Part shown: piece after piece, positions 10,869 through 19,608 of the stretch | Position numbering within the stretch: the first letter of the stretch is position 1 | How the letters are laid out: every line of letters starts with the position of its first letter | Assembly: GCA_017428245.1 (NCBI GenBank) | Contig: JAFRRF010000057.1 | Span: 45,292-109,291 of the forward strand | Direction of reading: 5' to 3' | Source: Bacteroidales bacterium | GTDB lineage: Bacteria > Bacteroidota > Bacteroidia > Bacteroidales > UBA932 | DNA: 64,000 nt | Notes under the pieces: generated by a model | The model's database searches: none | The model's input: the letters and a program-made list of their open reading frames with translations, nothing else | What the model was told of the DNA's origin: nothing | Position numbers and translations under genes: made by a program

Positions 10869-10876
10869 CAAATATA
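10869..10876 (-). promoter_or_regulatory. -7 box of cdaA, close to the ATG
   Basis: Perfect TATATTTG read leftward, 7 bases from the cdaA start. No clear TTTG was found at the expected -33 distance. The geometry predicts a leaderless or nearly leaderless mRNA. Confidence 0.55.
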
Positions 10877-10908
10877 ACACTTTTTTTGCTACGTCACGCC
10901 CACCCTGG

Positions 10909-11352
10909 TCAAGCATCTCTTCTCCACAGCAATTTTTTGCCGAAGCCCAGACGGTTGTCGGTATATTTCACCCGGTCAAGGGAAATCAGCCACACCTCAC
11001 CGCCTTTGAACACGGCGTAGGGAAAGCGTTTCAGGTATTTCAGCCGGCAGCGGTCGAAGAGGCCGCCGTCGCAGCGGCGCACGGTGCCGGCGAACTGCAG
11101 ACCCCTGATTTTCCCGACCTCCTCCGTCTCCAGAACCACGGAACCGGTCACCTGCGGATTCTCCAGAAACAACTGTGCGTGGCGTGTCTTCGCCTCCGAG
11201 GTGATGATGAAACCCTCTTCCTGCGCGTCAAAGACATAAAAGGCATTGGCACACCACAATTCCGGTACGCCGTCCGTGCTGCCGCGCGACACGCAAGCCA
11301 CCGTCAGCACGTGGTGCTCTCCGATGAAATCCAAAATCCGAGGGTCAATCAT
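10909..11352 (-). CDS. Pyridoxamine-phosphate-oxidase-fold protein, YhbP-like
   Basis: A 147-residue cytoplasmic protein with the split-barrel flavin-binding fold of the PNPOx superfamily, closest in pattern to the small YhbP/UPF0306 group: an HHVLTVACVS first strand, ELWCANAFYVFD, a middle FIITSEAKTRHAQLF, and GLQFAGTVRR. No substrate can be assigned. An upstream in-frame ATG at 11397 exists, but the start at 11352 (MIDPRILDF) is preferred because a perfect TATTTTTG box sits 6 bases before it and would be inside the longer frame. The comF-type gene is divergent. Confidence 0.7.
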   Translation of the reverse strand: MIDPRILDFIGEHHVLTVACVSRGSTDGVPELWCANAFYVFDAQEEGFIITSEAKTRHAQLFLENPQVTGSVVLETEEVGKIRGLQFAGTVRRCDGGLFDRCRLKYLKRFPYAVFKGGEVWLISLDRVKYTDNRLGFGKKLLWRRDA

Positions 11353-11355
11353 ATC

Positions 11356-11386
11356 TTGCAAAAATACGCATTTTTGTCTATCTTGC
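11356..11386 (+). promoter_or_regulatory. Weak promoter of the comF-type gene
   Basis: TTG (11356-11358), 20 bases, then TATCTTGC (11379-11386). The -7 box differs from consensus at its last two positions. The same variant TATCTTGC precedes dnaE (61812-61819) at a similar distance from the ATG. Confidence 0.35.
11359..11366 (-). promoter_or_regulatory. -7 box of the PNPOx-like gene
   Basis: TATTTTTG read leftward, 6 bases before the preferred ATG at 11352, which again predicts a leaderless transcript. It also decides the start codon choice. Confidence 0.5.
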
Positions 11387-11411
11387 ATTCGGTTCATTCG
11401 AGGCGGGAGTT

Positions 11412-12140
11412 ATGTGCGGATCCTTTTTATCTTCTTTACACGAGAGTTTTCTGGGGCTGCGGGAGTTGTTCTTCCCGCGGCGGTGCGTGGTATGCGGACG
11501 GTTTCTGTCGGCAGGAGAAACAGACATCTGTGAAAGTTGCTTGGAAGAACTGCCGCTTACTTATCAATGGGACATCGTCCAGAATGCCGCGTTTGAACGG
11601 CTGGCACGACGATTCGAGGTGGAGGCTGCCGCTTCGCTTTTCTTTTTCGGGTCGGAAAGCGACTATCGCAAGATTATCTACGGCATCAAGTATGGCGGCC
11701 GGCGGAAGCTGGCCCGGCGAATGGGCCGCTTGCTGGGCTTGAAGTTGGCCGGAAGCCGGGAATTCCGGCGTTGCCAGGCGGTCGTGCCGGTGCCGCTGCA
11801 TCCGTTGCGGCGCTGGAAGCGCGGTTATAACCAGGCTGAAGAAATCGCCCGCGGCATCGCCGATGCGATGGGTCTCCCGCTTGAAACCCGGCTGCTCCGG
11901 CGCCACCGCTACACACGGACACAAACGCGGCTTCGGGGCGAAGCCAAGACAAAGAATGTCCAGGGAGCCTTCCGTACCGATCCGCAACGCGCTGCCCTGC
12001 TCCAGGCCGACAGCATACGCTACCTGCTGCTCATCGACGATGTCCTGACAACCGGATCCACCCTGGCTGCCTGCGCCGATCCGCTCCGGGATGCCGGTTT
12101 CCACATTTCCGCCGCTACGCTGGGCTTTGCCGGCGGATAA
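11412..12140 (+). CDS. comF: ComF family phosphoribosyltransferase-like protein
   Basis: A 242-residue protein of the ComF/GntX family. It has an N-terminal four-Cys zinc ribbon (CVVCG near residue 25 and CESC near 40) and a C-terminal type I phosphoribosyltransferase domain with the PRPP-binding loop LLIDDVLTTGSTL (about 207-219). ComF proteins help bring in or process transformed single-stranded DNA in naturally competent bacteria; in Bacteroidetes the function is unproven. No other competence gene is in the window. Confidence 0.85.
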   Translation: MCGSFLSSLHESFLGLRELFFPRRCVVCGRFLSAGETDICESCLEELPLTYQWDIVQNAAFERLARRFEVEAAASLFFFGSESDYRKIIYGIKYGGRRKLARRMGRLLGLKLAGSREFRRCQAVVPVPLHPLRRWKRGYNQAEEIARGIADAMGLPLETRLLRRHRYTRTQTRLRGEAKTKNVQGAFRTDPQRAALLQADSIRYLLLIDDVLTTGSTLAACADPLRDAGFHISAATLGFAGG

Positions 12141-12149
12141 TCCTGGGAA

Positions 12150-14123
12150 TCAAAGGATTTCGTCGAGGATCCAGTCGGCGTGAGCGTACTCGCGCAGAAT
12201 CCAGAGGACATAGCGGATGTCGACGCAGATACAGCGGTTCATCTCCTCGACGAAATACGTGTCGCCGGCAAGCGATTCCTTGTTGCCGTCGAAGGCCAGA
12301 CCCACCAGCTCACCGCGGGCATTGAGGACCGGCGAGCCGGAATTGCCGCCGGTGATATCATTGTCCGTCAAAAAATTGACAGGTATGCCCGGATTCTTTT
12401 CCAGCAATTCCCGCACCCGCGGCTTGAGGGAAAAATCGTAGTCATCCGGATTGACTTTTTCCAGAATGCCTGCCGTCGATGTCTTCGACGCCAGCGTCAC
12501 GGCATCACGCGGGGCCAACGGACAGACTTTGCCATAGGTGATGCGCATCGTCGAGTTCGCGTCGGGATACATCGGCTGCCGCTGCGCCTGCTTCATCCGG
12601 TATACGGCATCCTTGTACTCCCGCTCCAGCGAAGCCTTGCTTTCGCCCGCCTCAATCCGGTCGCGCGCTTCGTTGAACTGCACGATCCGGCACGAAGTGA
12701 GCGCATCGCGGATATGTCCGTCCCAGATGTCATCCAGAATGGCATCGACGTTTCCCTCGCGACGGTCGTACACTTCCGTCAGGTAAGGACCCCAGTATCC
12801 GCGCTCCACATAACGGTAGAAACGGTCCAGCGAGTAGCGCAGCAGGTCCCGTTCCACACGCATGTCGAGACTTGCCAGTTCCCGCGCCGCCATCGCCGTG
12901 TCGCCTCGGAAAAGCGCATTCGCGTAGCGGTGAAGATTCGTACCGCGCACCAGCGTCTCCTGGAAATAGACGACCTGCCGGTTGATCTCCGCCACGTCCG
13001 CATATTTCCGCTCCATCCGGGAGAGCAGATCGGAATCGCCGAGCCACTGCTGCAAATTCCGCTCTTCAGCCCGCTTGGCTCCGACTACGTTGAAACGGTT
13101 GTAACAATATATCTCACCTTCGCGGATTTCCTGCACATTGCTCAGGCCGAAATACCGGTCGGCATACTTGAGCCGTACCTCCGGATCCGCATCCATCCAT
13201 TTTTCGAGAATCTCCATCTGGTCTTTCCGGAATCTGGCCTGAACGGGATTCTGAATCTGTACAATCTCTTCGACGGCATACGAAGAAGCATAGCGATTGG
13301 TGCGGCCGGGATAGCCCAGGACCATCGTGAAATCGCCGTCCCTAAGACCGCGCTGCGATATTTTCAGGGTCTTCTTCGGATGCAGGGGCACATTCTCGGG
13401 CGCATACGCGGCCGGAGAGCCGTCGGGCGCCGTGTAGATGCGGTAGATGGCAAAGTCTCCTTTATGCTGCGGCCACTCCCAATTGTCCGTGTCACCACCG
13501 AACGAAGCGATGCACACGGGGGGCGCGGCGACAAGACGGACATCGGGATACACCTGATAGAGCGCCATGTAATACCGGTTTCCATTGTAATACGACGAGC
13601 AGATGAGCTCGCCCTGGCCTTCATAGAAACGGGCATACCGGTCCTCGATGATGCGGTAAACCCGCCGCATCGCCATCGGGTGCGCCGCCACGTCGAGCGA
13701 ATCGCGGAGCCGCATCACCTCGCCCGTCACATCGAAGATCTTCTTGAGGAAATAGATGGCCTGCCCCTTGACGGGCAGTTCTTCGCCCCGGTTCATCGCC
13801 CAAAACCCGTCTTCCAGATAGTTGTGCTCAGGAGTGCTCAGGGCGTGGATGTCGCTGTAGGCACAGTGATGATTGGTGATCATCAGACCGTCTTCGGAAA
13901 TCATACTGCCCGTACAGCTGAAAGCGAGCGCCACCACGGCGTCAGACAGGCTTTCCTTCTCCTCGTCGTAGATCATCCGGCTGTCGAGTTTCAGGCCGGC
14001 CGCCTTCATCCGCTTTTCCAGGAAGCGGTCGATGGTATTTATCATCCACATCCCCTCGTCGGCGAAGGCGCTTGCGGCACAAAAAAGCAGCGCCGCGGCC
14101 AACAGATACTTCAATGTTTTCAT
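12150..14123 (-). CDS. dpp7: S46 family dipeptidyl-peptidase, DPP7-like
   Basis: Periplasmic serine dipeptidyl-peptidase of 657 residues with a signal peptide (about 1-21). The chymotrypsin-fold parts are at the ends: the His in ITNHHCAY near residue 88, and the Ser in GGNSGSP near 595. In S46 enzymes the residue after FD in the motif that follows the Ser sets specificity: Arg in DPP11 (acidic P1), Gly in DPP7 (hydrophobic P1). Here it is AFDGNK (Gly613), so a DPP7-type preference is inferred. It is the last gene of an operon that starts with lipoproteins and a TonB receptor, 9 bases behind the DUF6850 barrel gene, suggesting that peptides are taken up and trimmed by the same system. Confidence 0.9.
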   Translation of the reverse strand: MKTLKYLLAAALLFCAASAFADEGMWMINTIDRFLEKRMKAAGLKLDSRMIYDEEKESLSDAVVALAFSCTGSMISEDGLMITNHHCAYSDIHALSTPEHNYLEDGFWAMNRGEELPVKGQAIYFLKKIFDVTGEVMRLRDSLDVAAHPMAMRRVYRIIEDRYARFYEGQGELICSSYYNGNRYYMALYQVYPDVRLVAAPPVCIASFGGDTDNWEWPQHKGDFAIYRIYTAPDGSPAAYAPENVPLHPKKTLKISQRGLRDGDFTMVLGYPGRTNRYASSYAVEEIVQIQNPVQARFRKDQMEILEKWMDADPEVRLKYADRYFGLSNVQEIREGEIYCYNRFNVVGAKRAEERNLQQWLGDSDLLSRMERKYADVAEINRQVVYFQETLVRGTNLHRYANALFRGDTAMAARELASLDMRVERDLLRYSLDRFYRYVERGYWGPYLTEVYDRREGNVDAILDDIWDGHIRDALTSCRIVQFNEARDRIEAGESKASLEREYKDAVYRMKQAQRQPMYPDANSTMRITYGKVCPLAPRDAVTLASKTSTAGILEKVNPDDYDFSLKPRVRELLEKNPGIPVNFLTDNDITGGNSGSPVLNARGELVGLAFDGNKESLAGDTYFVEEMNRCICVDIRYVLWILREYAHADWILDEIL

Positions 14124-14132
14124 ACGCGTCGT

Positions 14133-15557
14133 TTAAAACAAAAAACCCACGGTCAGGCCGGCGACATGGCGCAGACCGTCGTAATCCGTTCCGGAAGTGG
14201 ACAGCTCCAGGTCGTACGCGGCCTGGATATACGTCCGGCCGCGGCTCCAGCGGAGAGTCAGGCCTGCGAGTACGCTGTCGCCGTCCCAGTAGTCCCACTG
14301 CCGGAGCATCGGCTCCGCCAGCTGCCAGGCGGTCACATCGCTGCAGGCATCGTAGTCCTTGGCAAAACCCAGCCGCGTGGACAGGCGGAACGCCTCGCCC
14401 AAGGGAAGTTCAAGGGCTGCAAAGGGAGTCACGGTTCCGATCCGCTGCGTGAAGCGCTGCGGATATTCCGTATAGGAATGCATCATCTTCCAGTTTTCCA
14501 CGCCAAGCGTCAGCTGCCAGGACGAGCCATAGGTATAGGACAACTTTTCATAATGATATTGCCGGAAATAGCAGAACACCGGATCGCCGTAGGTCACCCA
14601 GATGCGGATGCGGGAATCGGGATCGAGTTCCTGCTGCTGCAGCGGGCGGAAGCCCTGCATCGTGGAGAAGGCGGCTGTCACCTGCACGAGATGCCGCCGG
14701 CCGATCTGCAGCGACAGGTCGTCGCTCCAGGTCAGGCTGCGTACATCGCCGTGCCGGAGATTGTTGTATCCCACCTCCGTCTGTGCCTCCCGGCGGAAAT
14801 CCGCCCGGATATTGTTGTGCAGCTCCGCCGCACCCAAACGGACATCCAGTTGGAAATCGCCAAAGAAACGTTCTGCCTCCTTGAAGCGTCGCGTCTCGGC
14901 GCTGGCGTAGCCGTTTCCGTGGTAAAGCCATACGCCGTAGAGGTCGAACAGGGTATGCTCCACGTTTTCCGAAATCTGCGTGAACTCGACCCGTTCGGTG
15001 CTGCGTTCGTAACCGGCATCCAGGCCCAGACCGAGGCTTTCGCCCTGCCAGGAAACGCCCGGCACGATGCGGAAGGTCATTGCGGTATTCTTGCTGCGGA
15101 GGTCTTTGTGCTTGGCCATCAGGGCCACGTCGTAGCCCAGGTCCAGGCCGGCCGCCCAGCCGCCGCCCAGCGGCAGTCCGGCACCTGCCTGCAGGCTGTA
15201 CCGTTCCAGCGACAGCGCGCCCGGGACCGAATCGGCTACCATGAACGGCGTCTCATACGGATCGATCCACCCGCGCCAGGTGCTGCCTTTCCCATAGTCG
15301 TAACCATAGCCGAAACGACCATAGAGGCTTACTTTGTCGAGCCGGCGCTGCGAAACGACGTCAAGCACGCCTTGCGCCAATTGCTCTGGCGCATAAATGT
15401 CTTTCATCGGACCCGCCTCCCCGCGCAGGCCCATCGAAACATCGACATACGCCGTATCCGCCAGCGTCAGGCGCGCCATATTGCGCTCCTGGGCACCCGC
15501 CGCAAAAGCGGCTGCCAGCGCCAGGACCGTCCATCCGATCGTCAGGAATCTTTTCAT
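14133..15557 (-). CDS. DUF6850-type outer-membrane beta-barrel protein
   Basis: A 474-residue exported protein with a signal peptide (about 1-22, cut near AGAQ), then alternating aromatic/polar strands typical of a barrel, ending in AGLTVGFLF with the C-terminal Phe that the BAM machine recognises. The pattern and position, directly behind a TonB receptor and a DUF4876 lipoprotein, match what I recall as the DUF6850 family. Its function in such sets is unknown. It lies 4 bases after the DUF4876 gene, so translation is probably coupled. Confidence 0.75.
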   Translation of the reverse strand: MKRFLTIGWTVLALAAAFAAGAQERNMARLTLADTAYVDVSMGLRGEAGPMKDIYAPEQLAQGVLDVVSQRRLDKVSLYGRFGYGYDYGKGSTWRGWIDPYETPFMVADSVPGALSLERYSLQAGAGLPLGGGWAAGLDLGYDVALMAKHKDLRSKNTAMTFRIVPGVSWQGESLGLGLDAGYERSTERVEFTQISENVEHTLFDLYGVWLYHGNGYASAETRRFKEAERFFGDFQLDVRLGAAELHNNIRADFRREAQTEVGYNNLRHGDVRSLTWSDDLSLQIGRRHLVQVTAAFSTMQGFRPLQQQELDPDSRIRIWVTYGDPVFCYFRQYHYEKLSYTYGSSWQLTLGVENWKMMHSYTEYPQRFTQRIGTVTPFAALELPLGEAFRLSTRLGFAKDYDACSDVTAWQLAEPMLRQWDYWDGDSVLAGLTLRWSRGRTYIQAAYDLELSTSGTDYDGLRHVAGLTVGFLF

Positions 15558-15561
15558 GGCG

Positions 15562-16731
15562 TTACGGTTTCAGACGGGGTGACGGGGTGCTGTCGGGGAT
15601 GAAGTCAGCATCCGAATTGTTCGTATCCATAAAAACCTCGACGCCGTCTTCCACGAAGTCGAGGCGCCGGGTGACGCATTTGCCGGAATAGTGGCCGGAT
15701 CGCATCCATACATAGGATGCGTCCACCGTGCCGGGCAGACGTTTGATGGACTGCGAAGGCGTGTCCACACATTCCACGCCGTCGAGGATCCAGCTTTTGG
15801 CAATGTGCCAGTATTTCGTCCCGGAACTCTTGCCCGGTTCGAAATCTTCCCAGACGGCGGCTTGCGCCTGATAGGCGGCCACGCCCATCGAAGGCTTGAA
15901 CACCACGACGGCCGGACTGCTCACGGAAAGGGCCCAGGCGATACCCTGCCCCGTCATCGTAAGGACCATCGGAACCACGCCCGCCGCGATTTCGTGGCGC
16001 GGCAGCGTCTCCGACCAGCAGCCGAAATGGGCCCGGTTCAGCGCCAGGCCGGACGTCGCCCGGCCGGAATGGTCCACCGCGGCCATACAGGCCACGACCG
16101 CCGATTCGCCGGGTGCGAGCGGATACGTGTGACCGTCGCCCGGGAACATCCAGTACATTTGGGCGATGGGAATCGTGTCGCGCCCCGCCCAGGCATTGTT
16201 GCCTGTCGTGGAATTGTAGGGATAAACCGCAGCCAGGCACAGGGAATCGAGATAAACGGTCTGCCCGCCCGGCCCGGCGTTGTTGTATAGTTCGACGTAA
16301 GTATCCTTCGTATAATTGGCCCCCTCCGGCGTTGCGGAGCCGTGGAAATAGATTTCCCGGATAATCAGCGGATTAGGGATGGCTACGTGGAGCTGGATCT
16401 CGATCAGGGCGGCGTCGAGCAGAAGGAACTCCCCGCTGGCCCCGTTCACCGCGATTCGGGTCGTGGGGAACCACGCGGATGCCACCACGTCGTATTTGCC
16501 GGGCTGTACTTCGAACACCGCCCGGCCGGCGGCGTCGGCATGCGCCGTGTAGGAGAAATCGGCGTTCTTGTTTTGCAGACGCACTTCCAGCCCGTCCAGA
16601 TCGACGGTCACCGGCGAATCCGGATCGGGAATCAACTGCACCGTCACCACGGCCACGCTGGGGATCTCCCGGAAACAGCCCGGAAGCAACAGCAGCAGCG
16701 CCAGACAGAAAAAGAGGGATAATCGTTTCAT
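15562..16731 (-). CDS. DUF4876 lipoprotein
   Basis: A 389-residue lipoprotein (lipobox LLPGC, Cys19). The first part is a carboxypeptidase-regulatory-like beta sandwich (about 25-125). The second resembles a lamin-tail-type surface domain with IIREIYFHGS and YVELYNNAG near residues 135-165, as in DUF4876 proteins. It is encoded 5 bases after its TonB receptor and before the DUF6850 barrel, so it is probably the surface partner of that receptor. The open frame continues far upstream into the receptor gene (to 17520), but that part is an out-of-frame shadow; the ATG at 16731 with its signal peptide is the real start. Confidence 0.85.
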   Translation of the reverse strand: MKRLSLFFCLALLLLLPGCFREIPSVAVVTVQLIPDPDSPVTVDLDGLEVRLQNKNADFSYTAHADAAGRAVFEVQPGKYDVVASAWFPTTRIAVNGASGEFLLLDAALIEIQLHVAIPNPLIIREIYFHGSATPEGANYTKDTYVELYNNAGPGGQTVYLDSLCLAAVYPYNSTTGNNAWAGRDTIPIAQMYWMFPGDGHTYPLAPGESAVVACMAAVDHSGRATSGLALNRAHFGCWSETLPRHEIAAGVVPMVLTMTGQGIAWALSVSSPAVVVFKPSMGVAAYQAQAAVWEDFEPGKSSGTKYWHIAKSWILDGVECVDTPSQSIKRLPGTVDASYVWMRSGHYSGKCVTRRLDFVEDGVEVFMDTNNSDADFIPDSTPSPRLKP

Positions 16732-16736
16732 GGCGG

Positions 16737-19604
16737 TCAACGGATGGACAGTTTGACCTCTGCGCCGAAATACAGCGGCGTGTTGCGGTCGTTCGGATAA
16801 TGCGTGACCGAATTCTTCACCCGGCCCCGCAGGTTCAGGAAGTTGTTGGCATAGAACGAGACGGTGGCCAGCCGGCCGATCTCTTTCGACAGCCGCAGAT
16901 TCAGCATCCCGTAGAACGGGTAAGTCTGACGGATATAGTAGGTCTCCGTATTCGTGGTCAGGATGAGGTTGCGGTACTGCGGGTCGGAAGCCATCCCGGG
17001 CGTAAAGGGAAGGGTCCGGCCGGCACGGTCCACTATGTAGAGCGGATTGACGCACCAGGTGCCGGCCGTCTCGCTGAAATAGGCCTGGTCCTCTCCGCCG
17101 AAACGGCAAAGATTGCGCGTGGATTCGAAGAACACCAGCTGGGCAGACAGCGTCACGACCATCGCCAGTTGCGGGACGTGTGTGATCAGCCGGACATTCG
17201 TGCTGAGGCGCTCCTTCACCGATCCGTTCGAGGTCGTTGAGGAGCCGCCGTAGATGCCCACATAAGGGAACGTACGCCCGTTCGAAGTGCCCGCGTAGAG
17301 CCGCTGGGTGTAGGCCGTGTTGTAGCTTGCGACCTGCATATAGGCACCGCTCACATTCACGGAGGTCCCCAGCGACGGAATCTTCGCCACATCGAAGGTG
17401 AACTCCACGCCCCATTTGTCCATCGCCACGCCGTTCACAGGCCGGGCCAGCGACATAAAGGTCGTGTCGGTGATGGCGGGAAGGGTCTTTCCGTCGGCCG
17501 TCACGCCCCCGATACGCCAAGAGAGACCGGCGCCCGAAGGCAGCACCACCTGCGACGGAGCCCCGTTCTGCCAGGTGTAGCCGTAGCGGTTATAAATCAT
17601 CGGAACATATTCCGTAGCGAAACCGTAACCGTCGGTCATCTTTTCGTCGAACCATACCAGCGAGCCTGATACGGCACCGGCGTCGAACTCCACCCCTGCT
17701 TCCACGTTGCTGCTACGCTGCAACTTGAGCAGGGCGGCGTCCGTTTCGACCCGCTTGGTCGTGATCACAGCCAGGCCGGTCCCGTTCGCATCGAAGTCGT
17801 TATAGTAGAACGAAACCACGTCCTTGTAGGCCGGTTCGGGATACAGATAGATCATCGACGGCATCTTGCGCGTGATGCCCCATCCGCCGCGCACGACCAG
17901 TTCCCGCAGGCCGGAAGACTTGCGGATCAGGATGTAACGCCCGTTGATGCGGGGCTCCACCCCAAAGAAAGAGGCCGTCGAAACGCCCGAGGCCAGCACG
18001 GTCCCGACACGCGCACCCGCCTGGATTTCCAGCAGCGTGCCGCCGAGGGGAACCTTCAGGTTGTCTTCCAGATAGCCGGTCAGCGAATGCAGGAAAGGAA
18101 TGTCGCGGTAGGATCGTTCCCGGAAGGCAGCGGCAGAGCCGGGCGAGGGCGGCATCGTCTGGTCGAATACCTTGCCCACGCCGACGTTGCCCTGGCTTTT
18201 CCATTCAAAGCCCGCAAGGATACGGTTGGTCACCGACCCGTATTTGCCCAGCTGATGGGCGGTCAGTTTTGCCTGCGCATCGACCGGACGGCCGTACACG
18301 CACACGTCGGAATAATACTGGGCCGGCGTAAAGAATGCTTCGTTCTCGCCGTCGTACATTGCGCCCGAGGTCGGCGTACGGCCTGCCGAGCCCTGGTACA
18401 CCCGGCTGCGGGAGAACTGGTCGTTGATCCCGCCCGAGACCAGATACTCGATGTTCGTAATCCAGGACTTGTCGAGGATCCAGCGGCCGTTCACATTGAG
18501 TCGCAGGCCGCGGTCGCGTTCCTGCGACAGTTCGTCGAGCAGCAAGTCGGGATCGCTCGCATTGGTGGCGTTCGACCAGTTGGCCCGCAGTTTCGCGTGG
18601 ACCGTCAGTTTTTTATGGAAGTTGCCCGACCAGCCCGTCTGGAAATTGAAACGGTTGTATGCCGACGACGGCGTACGCACGTCGCTCAAGGCGTGAGCAT
18701 AGTCGGCGTCGAAGTTCATCACGCCGGCGTTCCCGCCCAGGTCGAAGCCTTTTCCGAAAGAAATCTGCTTGAGTTGCGGATCGGCCTTCAGCCGCACTTC
18801 CCACGGCGTGACACCTGCCTTGGTCCTGACGACCACGGCGCCGGAAGTCAAGTCGCCGTAAACCACGGAAGGAATGCCCCGGATGACTTCCACCGATTCG
18901 ATGTTGTCGGTCGAGACCTGACGCGTGTCCACGCCCGCACCCGCGGTCGAAGCCACGTTGCTTTCGCCGCTGCCCATCGCCGTGCCCGTGGAGAGCATCT
19001 GCAGGTTGGCGTCGTTCGAGAAGGAGGCACCGTCCACGATCAGGGCCGTGCCCGCCACGTTGGCCGCGTTGTTGCCGATGTCGCGGATGGACAGGGCGTT
19101 GACCTGGGTCAGCGAAGGGTTCTCCGTGACCGCGCCGGGCAGCAGCTGCATCACGTCCTTGAGGCTGGAGGGCTGGATGTGCTCGATGGTCTGCTTGGTG
19201 ATTTTCGAGGCGGAGGTGATTTCGCCGCCTTCCGTGGCCGTCACCACTACCGCATCGAGGGAAAGGCTGGAGACGGCCAGTTCCACGCGCAAGTCCTGCA
19301 TTCCGGCCCTCACCGAGACCGGGACGACGAGGGTCTCATAACCCAGCAGGTCGAATTCCAGTTCCTGCCGGCCTGCCGGGACACCGGCGATTTCAAAACG
19401 GCCTTCCGCATCGGTCACCGCCCACAAGCCCAGTGCCTTGATGACGACCGAGGCCATCACCACCGGCTCACCCGTCCCCTGCTCCACCACCTTTCCGGCT
19501 ACACGGAAGCCGGGACGGCTCTGACCGGCCGCAAATGCGAAACTGCCTGCCATTGATATGGCAAGCAGCATCGCAAAAGCCGTCCGACGGAATCGGCCGG
19601 ACAT
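16737..19604 (-). CDS. TonB-dependent receptor of the DUF4876/DUF6850 operon
   Basis: A 955-residue outer-membrane transporter: signal peptide (about 1-27), carboxypeptidase-regulatory domain (about 33-112), plug (about 120-245, with ALIVDGASF and VEVIRGIPSVVYGDLTSGAVVVRTK) and barrel to the end. It lies 4 bases after the FISUMP lipoprotein gene. The substrate is unknown; a DPP7-type peptidase at the end of the operon hints at peptides or a peptide-bound cargo. No SusD homologue or sigma/anti-sigma pair is present nearby. Confidence 0.92.
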   Translation of the reverse strand: MSGRFRRTAFAMLLAISMAGSFAFAAGQSRPGFRVAGKVVEQGTGEPVVMASVVIKALGLWAVTDAEGRFEIAGVPAGRQELEFDLLGYETLVVPVSVRAGMQDLRVELAVSSLSLDAVVVTATEGGEITSASKITKQTIEHIQPSSLKDVMQLLPGAVTENPSLTQVNALSIRDIGNNAANVAGTALIVDGASFSNDANLQMLSTGTAMGSGESNVASTAGAGVDTRQVSTDNIESVEVIRGIPSVVYGDLTSGAVVVRTKAGVTPWEVRLKADPQLKQISFGKGFDLGGNAGVMNFDADYAHALSDVRTPSSAYNRFNFQTGWSGNFHKKLTVHAKLRANWSNATNASDPDLLLDELSQERDRGLRLNVNGRWILDKSWITNIEYLVSGGINDQFSRSRVYQGSAGRTPTSGAMYDGENEAFFTPAQYYSDVCVYGRPVDAQAKLTAHQLGKYGSVTNRILAGFEWKSQGNVGVGKVFDQTMPPSPGSAAAFRERSYRDIPFLHSLTGYLEDNLKVPLGGTLLEIQAGARVGTVLASGVSTASFFGVEPRINGRYILIRKSSGLRELVVRGGWGITRKMPSMIYLYPEPAYKDVVSFYYNDFDANGTGLAVITTKRVETDAALLKLQRSSNVEAGVEFDAGAVSGSLVWFDEKMTDGYGFATEYVPMIYNRYGYTWQNGAPSQVVLPSGAGLSWRIGGVTADGKTLPAITDTTFMSLARPVNGVAMDKWGVEFTFDVAKIPSLGTSVNVSGAYMQVASYNTAYTQRLYAGTSNGRTFPYVGIYGGSSTTSNGSVKERLSTNVRLITHVPQLAMVVTLSAQLVFFESTRNLCRFGGEDQAYFSETAGTWCVNPLYIVDRAGRTLPFTPGMASDPQYRNLILTTNTETYYIRQTYPFYGMLNLRLSKEIGRLATVSFYANNFLNLRGRVKNSVTHYPNDRNTPLYFGAEVKLSIR

Positions 19605-19608
19605 CGTC

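Noticed and set aside
10891..10918. A possible further copy of the REP-like hairpin between cdaA and the PNPOx-like gene.
   Set aside because: Only about three quarters of positions match, the stem does not pair well, and its orientation relative to the stop codon differs from the other copies.
12180..15602. An 1140-codon open frame on the + strand opposite the DPP7 and DUF6850 genes.
   Set aside because: It is antisense to two genes with clear signal peptides and family motifs. Its translation is rich in His/Arg/Val without domain motifs, as expected from high-GC shadow frames.
16732..17520. Upstream extension of the DUF4876 lipoprotein into the TonB receptor gene.
   Set aside because: The receptor frame is real there. 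The lipoprotein signal peptide begins at 16731.
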